64,000 bases of DNA from an uncultured Anaerolineales bacterium (GTDB taxonomy: Bacteria; Chloroflexota; Anaerolineae; Anaerolineales; UBA6663): positions 71,045 through 135,044 of the forward strand of contig CALFZO010000109.1 of assembly GCA_937952305.1 (NCBI GenBank). The letters run 5' to 3'. The notes beneath the pieces are model-generated. The model searched no databases, was not told the DNA's origin, and saw only the letters and a program-made list of their open reading frames with translations. A program made the position numbers and the translations under genes. Positions 34,348-39,995 of this stretch are shown here, piece by piece. Position 1 is the stretch's first letter, and each line of letters starts with the position of its first letter.

Positions 34348-35844
34348 ATGGCGAAGTACGCAGCCGCTGTTGACCAGGGCACGACCAGCACCCGGTTCAT
34401 GATCTTCGATCATGCCGGCAAGGTCGTCGGTCTGGATCAGAAGGAACACGAGCAGATCTATCCCAAGCCGGGCTGGGTCGAACACAACCCGATCGAAATC
34501 TGGACCCGCACCCAGGAAGTCATCGCCGGCGCGCTCAAGAAGAGCGGCGTGGATCCCAAGGATATCGCCGCGGTCGGCGTCACCAACCAGCGTGAGACCA
34601 CCGTGGTCTGGGAAAAGGCCACTGGCAAGCCGGTCTACAACGCCATCGTCTGGCAGGACACCCGCACCGACCAGATCTGCAACGAGCTGGCCAAAGACGG
34701 CGGCCAGGACCGCTTCCGCCCGCAGGTCGGCCTGCCGCTGGCCACCTACTTCTCCGGCCCCAAGATCAAGTGGATCCTGGACAACGTCGAGGGTGTGCGC
34801 GCCAAGGCCGAGAAGGGCGAAGTCCTGTTTGGCAACATCGACACCTGGGTCATCTGGAACCTGACCGGCGGCCCGAACGGCGGCGTGCACGTCACCGACG
34901 TCTCGAACGCCAGCCGCACGATGTTGATGAACCTGAAGACGCTGGACTGGGACGAAGACATCCTCAAGATCATGGGCGTCCCGCGCGCCATGCTGCCGGC
35001 CATCCGGCCGTCCAGCGAGGTCTACGGCACGGCGACCGGCACCCTGGCCGGCATCCCCGTGGCCGGCGACCTGGGCGACCAGCAGGCCGCGCTCTTCGGC
35101 CAGACCTGCTTCAGCGTCGGCGAAGCCAAGAACACTTACGGCACCGGCTGCTTCATGCTGCTCAACACCGGCACCACGCCGGTCCAGAGCAAGAACGGCC
35201 TGCTGACCACGTTGGCGTACAAGATCGGCGCTCAGAAAGCCGTCTACGCCCTGGAAGGCTCCATCGCCATCACCGGCGCCCTGGTGCAGTGGCTGCGCGA
35301 CAACCTCAAGCTCTTCGACTTCTCCAAGCATGTCGAGGATTATGCCGGGGCCGTGGAAGACAGCGGCGGCATCTACATCGTGCCGGCCTTCTCCGGCTTG
35401 TTCGCGCCCTACTGGAAGAGCGACGCGCGCGGCGCCATCGTCGGCCTGACGCGCTACATCACCAAGAACCACATCGCCCGCGCCGCCCTGGAGGCCACCG
35501 CCTACCAGACGCGCGAGGTGCTGGACGCCATGAACAAGGACTCGGGCGTCAACCTGACCGCGCTCAAGGTGGACGGCGGCATGGTGTTCAACAACACCCT
35601 GATGCAGTTCCAGTCCGACATCCTGGGCGTGCCGGTCGTCCGCCCGACCGTGGCCGAGACGACGTCGCTCGGCGCCGCCTACGCCGCCGGCTTGGCCGTC
35701 GGCTTCTGGAAGGCGGTCGAGGATCTGCGCGTCAACTGGGGCAAGGACCACGAGTGGACGCCGCGGATGGACGCCGGGCACCGCGAGAAGCTGTACGCCG
35801 GCTGGAAGAAAGCCGTCACCCGCACATTTGACTGGGTCGAATAA
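34348..35844 (+). CDS. glpK: Glycerol kinase, second copy
   Basis: Another full-length 498-residue glycerol kinase with the same FGGY motifs as the gene before it (D-Q-G-T-T-S-T-R at 9-16, N-Q-R-E-T-T, D-G-G-M-V-F-N). It differs mainly in residues 20-155 and 320-345, where it reads N-L-K-L-F-D-F-S-K-H instead of N-L-G-L-I-A-K-S. No catalytic residue is lost, so both copies should be active. One may prefer another polyol or dihydroxyacetone, or serve gene dosage; the sequence does not decide this. It precedes the GlpA-type gene by about 220 bp. Confidence 0.96.
   Translation: MAKYAAAVDQGTTSTRFMIFDHAGKVVGLDQKEHEQIYPKPGWVEHNPIEIWTRTQEVIAGALKKSGVDPKDIAAVGVTNQRETTVVWEKATGKPVYNAIVWQDTRTDQICNELAKDGGQDRFRPQVGLPLATYFSGPKIKWILDNVEGVRAKAEKGEVLFGNIDTWVIWNLTGGPNGGVHVTDVSNASRTMLMNLKTLDWDEDILKIMGVPRAMLPAIRPSSEVYGTATGTLAGIPVAGDLGDQQAALFGQTCFSVGEAKNTYGTGCFMLLNTGTTPVQSKNGLLTTLAYKIGAQKAVYALEGSIAITGALVQWLRDNLKLFDFSKHVEDYAGAVEDSGGIYIVPAFSGLFAPYWKSDARGAIVGLTRYITKNHIARAALEATAYQTREVLDAMNKDSGVNLTALKVDGGMVFNNTLMQFQSDILGVPVVRPTVAETTSLGAAYAAGLAVGFWKAVEDLRVNWGKDHEWTPRMDAGHREKLYAGWKKAVTRTFDWVE
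34831..35307 (+). repeat. 477-bp identical tract in glpK copy 2
   Basis: Partner of 33230-33706, offset by exactly 1601 bp. No mismatch was found on direct comparison. Confidence 0.95.
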
Positions 35845-35859
35845 CCCCTGGCAGCAAGA

Positions 35860-35957
35860 CGGCGGCGCCCCCCGGCGCCGCCGTTCACGGCTGGCCTGGA
35901 ACTGACGGGAAGCGCACACAGGTGGCCGAGGCTGACAAACCTTGTACGCCTGTGTGC
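35860..35957 (+). repeat. Two stem-loops between glpK and the GlpA-type gene
   Basis: First a 10-bp GC stem, CGGCGGCGCC/GGCGCCGCCG (35860-35869 with 35874-35883, four-C loop), then GCACACAGG/CCTGTGTGC (35914-35922 with 35949-35957). Neither has a proper U-tract, so read-through into the next gene is likely. The rest of the 220-bp gap shows no gene. Confidence 0.65.
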
Positions 35958-36065
35958 CCTTTCCGGCCAAGTGTCCCGGACCGGTGTGCCGTTGATCACC
36001 AGCCAGAGGTTCTTCGGCGCGGTATGCTTCCCGCAACCCTGACTGGATGAGGAGGCGGATAAGGT

Positions 36066-37223
36066 ATGAGTGCCCCGCATGTTATCGTCATCGGCGCCGG
36101 CTCGACGGGCGCCGCCACCGCGCACGATCTGGCGCTGCGTGGTTTCCGCGTCACGGTGCTGGAGCGCGGCGAAATCGCCAACCAGACCACCGGCCGCAAT
36201 CACTGCCTGCTGCACTCGGGCGGCCGCTACTGTGTCAAGGACCAGGAATCGGCCATTGAGTGCATCGATGAGAATCTGATTCTGCGCCGCATCATGCCGG
36301 AGGCGTTGGAGCTCAACGACGGCTTGTTCGTGGCGATCACCGAAGAAGACCTGGCTTTCAAGCAGTTGTTTGTGGCCGGCTGCGTAGCCTGCCACATCCC
36401 TTACCGCGAAATCTCGCCCCAGCGCGCCCTGGCGCTGGAGCCGTTTTTGAACCCCAAGCTGCTGGCGGCGGTCCAGGTGCCGGACGGCGTCTTCGAGCCG
36501 TGGCGCTTCTGCCTGGCCTTCCTGGCCACCGCCAAACACAACGGCGCCAGCGTGCGCGCCTTCGCCGAGGTGACTGATCTGCTGCGCTCCGGGAGCGCCG
36601 TGACCGGCGTCAAGGTGCGTGACCTGCGCACCGGCCAGACCGAGACCCTCGGCGCCGACCTGGTGGTGAATGCCACCGGCCCGTGGGCCGGTGAGATCGC
36701 GCACCTGGGCGGCGTGGACGTCCCGGTCCAGCCGACCGCGGGCGTGATGGTCACCGTTGACCGCCGCCTGAACAACATGGTCGTCAACCGGCTGGACAAG
36801 CCGTCCGACGGCGACATCGTCGTCCCCCAGCGCCAGACCAGCATCATCGGCACGACGTCCTGGACGATCCTGGACCCGGACCAAATCGACATCCCCAAGG
36901 ACCACATCGACAAGATGATCCACAAGGGCCAGGAGTTGATCCCGGCCATCGCCCAGCGGGTGGTGCGCGGGGTGGGCGCGGCGGCGCGGCCGCTGATCCG
37001 CAAAGCCAACACCGACGAGCGCGAGGTCAGCCGGACCTTCGAGTGCTTCGACCACAAGTACGACGGCGTCGAGGGTTTTGTGACCATCTCGGGCGGCAAG
37101 ACCACCACCGCCCGCGGCATGGCCGAGAAGGTCACCGACCTGGTCGCCGGCAAGCTGGGGGTGTCCGCCGAGTGCCGCACGCGCACGACGCCGCTGCTGT
37201 CCTACCGGCTGTTCTACAACTGA
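36066..37223 (+). CDS. glpA: GlpA-type FAD glycerol-3-phosphate dehydrogenase, short form
   Basis: 385-residue flavoprotein. It oxidises sn-glycerol-3-phosphate to DHAP and passes electrons towards quinone. The N-terminal FAD fold V-I-G-A-G-S-T-G (8-15) and the following T-T-G-R-N-H-C-L-L-H-S-G-G-R-Y block match E. coli GlpA closely, as does I-S-G-G-K-T-T near 343. E. coli GlpA continues for about 150 residues with a cysteine-rich [2Fe-2S] domain; that part is absent here. No GlpB or GlpC gene follows. Instead three succinate-dehydrogenase-like subunits do, which could supply the iron-sulfur relay and anchor. GAGGAGG lies 11 bp before the ATG. Confidence 0.88.
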   Translation: MSAPHVIVIGAGSTGAATAHDLALRGFRVTVLERGEIANQTTGRNHCLLHSGGRYCVKDQESAIECIDENLILRRIMPEALELNDGLFVAITEEDLAFKQLFVAGCVACHIPYREISPQRALALEPFLNPKLLAAVQVPDGVFEPWRFCLAFLATAKHNGASVRAFAEVTDLLRSGSAVTGVKVRDLRTGQTETLGADLVVNATGPWAGEIAHLGGVDVPVQPTAGVMVTVDRRLNNMVVNRLDKPSDGDIVVPQRQTSIIGTTSWTILDPDQIDIPKDHIDKMIHKGQELIPAIAQRVVRGVGAAARPLIRKANTDEREVSRTFECFDHKYDGVEGFVTISGGKTTTARGMAEKVTDLVAGKLGVSAECRTRTTPLLSYRLFYN

Positions 37224-37245
37224 CGGAGGCCGAAAGACGGGCGGC

Positions 37246-37283
37246 GAAGGACGAAGGCGCGCGCTTTCGTCGTTCGTCCTTCG
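37246..37283 (+). repeat. Hairpin between glpA and the iron-sulfur subunit gene
   Basis: An 11-bp perfect stem, CGAAGGACGAA (37246-37256) with TTCGTCCTTCG (37273-37283), within a run of imperfect TTCGTC repeats. Without a U-tract; probably a dispersed intergenic repeat or processing site. Confidence 0.75.
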
Positions 37284-37300
37284 TCATTCGTCCCAACACT

Positions 37301-38062
37301 ATGGCGATTGAAGTCCCTGTCAAGATGTTCCGCTGTAAGGCCGGCGAAGCCCCGCGCTTTGAGGCCCACCGCGTGAGCGTGCCCGATGACGCCAACGTCA
37401 TCGACGTCATCGACGCCGTCTGGCGTCAGGACAACACGCTCATGTTCCGGCATGCCTGCCACCACGCCTCGTGCGGGACTTGCGCGGTGCGCGTCAACGG
37501 CTACGAAAAGCTGCCCTGCATCGTCCCTGTCCGGGAGGCCATGGCGGGCCAGACCGAGATGGTCATCGAGCCGCTGCGCAACTTCCCGCTGGTGGGTGAC
37601 CTGGTGGTGGACGTGACCAGCTTCTTCCAGAAGCAGGCCGCCTCCGGCATGGTCATCACCCGCGCGGCCGAGCCCAGCCTGGACGGCCGGGCCTACGAGC
37701 GCGCCGAGGTCTTCGACGACGCCGGCCGGCTGGACACGCGCCCCTACAACCGCTTTGAGAACTGCATCGAGTGCGGCATCTGCCTCAGCGCCTGCCCGAC
37801 GCTGTCGGCGACCGACCGCTTCTTCGGGCCGGCCGGGCTGGCGGCCGTCCGGCGCGCCGTGCAGACCACGCCCGACCCGCGCCGCAAGTCTTTGCTCCTG
37901 GCGCTGGCTGACAGCGACCACGGGGTCTGGCAGTGCCACAGCGCTTTCGAGTGCACGGAGGCCTGCCCGCAGGACGTTGACCCAGCCGGCGCGATCATGG
38001 CGCTGCGCCGCGAACTGGCCGTCCGCAAGCTGAAGGCCGTGTTCGGCCTGGGAGGTCACTGA
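37301..38062 (+). CDS. SdhB/FrdB-like iron-sulfur subunit
   Basis: 253 residues with all three cluster sites of succinate dehydrogenase/fumarate reductase iron-sulfur proteins. The [2Fe-2S] site uses Cys53, 58, 61 and 73. The [4Fe-4S] site is C-I-E-C-G-I-C-L-S-A-C-P (Cys155, 158, 161, 165). The third motif is C-H-S-A-F-E-C-T-E-A-C-P (Cys212, 218, 222), of the [3Fe-4S] type. Its normal partner SdhA is absent; the gene directly upstream is a GlpA-type flavoprotein. It overlaps the sdhC-like gene by three bases (TGATG). I infer that it carries electrons from that flavoprotein to quinone. The start lacks a strong ribosome site. Confidence 0.9.
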   Translation: MAIEVPVKMFRCKAGEAPRFEAHRVSVPDDANVIDVIDAVWRQDNTLMFRHACHHASCGTCAVRVNGYEKLPCIVPVREAMAGQTEMVIEPLRNFPLVGDLVVDVTSFFQKQAASGMVITRAAEPSLDGRAYERAEVFDDAGRLDTRPYNRFENCIECGICLSACPTLSATDRFFGPAGLAAVRRAVQTTPDPRRKSLLLALADSDHGVWQCHSAFECTEACPQDVDPAGAIMALRRELAVRKLKAVFGLGGH

Positions 38063-38457
38063 TGGCCACGCGCACCGAACCGACCCCGCGTCCGCGCCGC
38101 ATCTGGCAATGGGGCGATATCCGCCACCGCAACCTCGGGATGATCGCGTTCATCCTGAACCGCCTGAGCGGCCTCGGGCTGACGCTGTACCTGTTCCTGC
38201 ACATGCTGGTGCTGAGCACCCTGGCCCAGGGCCCGGCCGGCTGGGACCCGTTCATCGAGATCGTCAAAGCGCCCTGGTTCCTGCTGCTGGATGTGGTCCT
38301 GTTGTTCGGGCTGCTCATCCACGGTCTGAACGGCCTGCGCGTCACGTTGAATGGCTTCGGCCTCGGCGTCCGCGCGCAGAAGCCGCTGTTCGTCGGGTTG
38401 ATGGTGATCGCCGTGGTGACCGGCGCGATCGGCACGTGGCTGATCTTCACGAAGTGA
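38062..38457 (+). CDS. SdhC-like membrane anchor (cytochrome b subunit)
   Basis: 131 residues with three transmembrane helices (about 28-50, 70-92, 105-128). The R-L-S-G-L-G-L-T-L-Y-L-F-L-H motif in the first helix is the quinone/heme signature of SdhC proteins, and L-L-I-H-G-L-N-G-L-R in the second gives another histidine. It should anchor the iron-sulfur protein in the cytoplasmic membrane and may bind heme b. Translation is coupled to the preceding gene by overlap. Confidence 0.88.
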   Translation: MATRTEPTPRPRRIWQWGDIRHRNLGMIAFILNRLSGLGLTLYLFLHMLVLSTLAQGPAGWDPFIEIVKAPWFLLLDVVLLFGLLIHGLNGLRVTLNGFGLGVRAQKPLFVGLMVIAVVTGAIGTWLIFTK

Positions 38458-38464
38458 GGCGGAC

Positions 38465-38848
38465 ATGGAAAACACGTTGAACGAGGCGACGCGTCCGCAG
38501 ACGGGCGTCGGCAACCTGGGCTGGATCTGGCAGGCGGTCACCGGGGTGGGCCTGGTGATCCTGGCCGGGCTGCATATGTTCGCGCATCACTTTGTCGTCG
38601 AGGGCGGGTTGCGCAACTTTCAGGAAGTGCAGGACTACCTGGGCAACCCGCTGATCTGGCCGCTGGAAGTGCTGTTCCTGGTGACGGTCACGGTCCATGC
38701 CCTGCTGGGCGTGCGCGCGGTTGTTTTTGACCTGGGCTTGAGCGAGGCCGCCGAACGCCGTGTGACCCAGGTCTTGTGGGTCGTCGGCGTCCTGATCGTC
38801 GTCTATGGATTGTGGCTGACTTGGATGATCCTGACCTATCCGGCCTGA
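38465..38848 (+). CDS. SdhD-like membrane anchor
   Basis: 127 residues with three transmembrane helices (about 20-42, 60-84, 98-122) and histidines suitable for heme or quinone sites in G-L-H-M-F-A-H-H-F and V-T-V-H-A-L-L-G-V-R. It pairs with the SdhC-like subunit 8 bp upstream as the second half of a two-subunit anchor. Together with the preceding two genes it completes an SDH-type membrane module without SdhA. Confidence 0.85.
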   Translation: MENTLNEATRPQTGVGNLGWIWQAVTGVGLVILAGLHMFAHHFVVEGGLRNFQEVQDYLGNPLIWPLEVLFLVTVTVHALLGVRAVVFDLGLSEAAERRVTQVLWVVGVLIVVYGLWLTWMILTYPA

Positions 38849-39435
38849 ACGGCGCCGGTCCCTGGCCGGCCGCGGCCTGGGAAGCCGCCTTTGCGCCCTA
38901 CGACGAGGGCACCTATGCGGACGCGCTCGCGTATCTGCGCGCCGACGACGTCGTCGTGGATATTGGCGCGGGCGATCTGCGCTTCGCGCGCCGGGCCGCC
39001 GCCGGCTGCCGGCGTGTCTATGCCATTGAGCGCCGCGCGGATCTGCTCCGGCGCGGCCTGCAGGGGGAGTACCCGCCTTCACTCACGGTGATCTGCGCGG
39101 ATGCGCTGACGCTGCCCGTTCCTCCGGGCGTGACCGTGGGGGTGCTGCTCATGCGCCATTGCCGGCACTTTCGCGAGTATGCGGCCAAGCTGGCGGCGGC
39201 GGGCGCGCGGCGCCTGGTCACCAATGCGCGCTGGGGTTTGGGGGTGGAGTGCGTTGACTTGGCCCAGCCTCGCGGCGTTTATGCCGCGGACCTGGGCTGG
39301 TATGCCTGCGCCTGCGGCGCCGTCGGCTTTGCGCCCGGAGCGGCCGACCCCTGGAACGGCGATCCGCTGGCGCCGGCCAGCGAAGTGGCCGCCTGCCCGC
39401 AGTGCGCGGGTTCAGCCGAAATGGAGAGTGCCTGA
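38812..39435 (+). CDS. Methyltransferase-like protein with C-terminal zinc-ribbon-like cysteines
   Basis: About 207 residues. The first half has a Rossmann methyltransferase pattern, V-V-V-D-I-G-A-G-D-L-R-F-A and an acidic residue ending the second strand (Y-A-I-E-R-R), with L-T-V-I-C-A-D-A-L after it, like rRNA adenine methyltransferases. The last 50 residues contain C-A-C-G and C-P-Q-C, a possible zinc ribbon. No ATG fits; the best starts are GTG 38812 or TTG 38821, both inside the end of the SdhD-like gene. It overlaps the DJ-1 gene downstream (TGATG). Substrate unknown. Confidence 0.6.
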   Translation: MADLDDPDLSGLNGAGPWPAAAWEAAFAPYDEGTYADALAYLRADDVVVDIGAGDLRFARRAAAGCRRVYAIERRADLLRRGLQGEYPPSLTVICADALTLPVPPGVTVGVLLMRHCRHFREYAAKLAAAGARRLVTNARWGLGVECVDLAQPRGVYAADLGWYACACGAVGFAPGAADPWNGDPLAPASEVAACPQCAGSAEMESA

Positions 39436-39968
39436 TGTCATTGCCGCTCAAAGGCAAACACGTCGCGGTCCTGCTGGAAGAGGGCTTCGAGGACCTCGAG
39501 TTCTGGGTCACGGTCATGCGCTTGCAGGAAGCCGGCGCCGTGGTGGCTATCGTCGGCGTGGAGGCCAACAAGACGGTGCGGGGTAAGAACGCCTTGAGCG
39601 CCACCAGCGAGGTGGCTGCGGGCGCCGTCCGGCCGGAGGACTTCGACGCGCTGGTGGTGCCGGGCGGCTGGGCGCCAGACAAGCTGCGCCGCTACGACTC
39701 GATCAAGGCGCTCGTGCGCGGCGTCTACGCCCAGGGCAAGATTGTGGGCCTGATCTGCCACGCCGGCCTGGTGGCTATCTCGGCCGGCATCATCCCGCGC
39801 GGCAGCCGCGCCACCGGGTCGCTCGGCATCAAGGATGACCTGGTCAACGCCGGCGCCGTCTGGACCGACGAAGCGGCCTTCCGGGACGGCCAGTTGGTGT
39901 GGGGGCGGGTGGTGGCCGATATCCCGGCTTTCTGCCGCGAGCTGGTAGCCGCGATCGAGAAACCCTGA
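39435..39968 (+). CDS. DJ-1/PfpI family protein
   Basis: 177 residues of the ThiJ/DJ-1/PfpI superfamily, with the conserved Glu in V-L-L-E-E-G-F-E-D (near residue 15) and nucleophile Cys108 in L-I-C-H-A-G. Family members act as proteases, chaperones or glyoxalase III/deglycases. Within a pathway that handles DHA and DHAP, which decay to methylglyoxal, an aldehyde-detoxifying role is plausible but not shown by the sequence. Coupled by overlap to the gene before and followed by the dhaM fusion after 27 bp. Confidence 0.88.
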   Translation: MSLPLKGKHVAVLLEEGFEDLEFWVTVMRLQEAGAVVAIVGVEANKTVRGKNALSATSEVAAGAVRPEDFDALVVPGGWAPDKLRRYDSIKALVRGVYAQGKIVGLICHAGLVAISAGIIPRGSRATGSLGIKDDLVNAGAVWTDEAAFRDGQLVWGRVVADIPAFCRELVAAIEKP

Positions 39969-39995
39969 CTTCAGACGGGCGGACAAAGGCAGCGC

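Noticed and set aside
37301..38848. These genes as an ordinary succinate dehydrogenase
   Set aside because: No SdhA-type flavoprotein adjoins them; the only flavoprotein is GlpA-like by its whole N-terminal sequence. Kept as a hypothesis to test rather than the main call.
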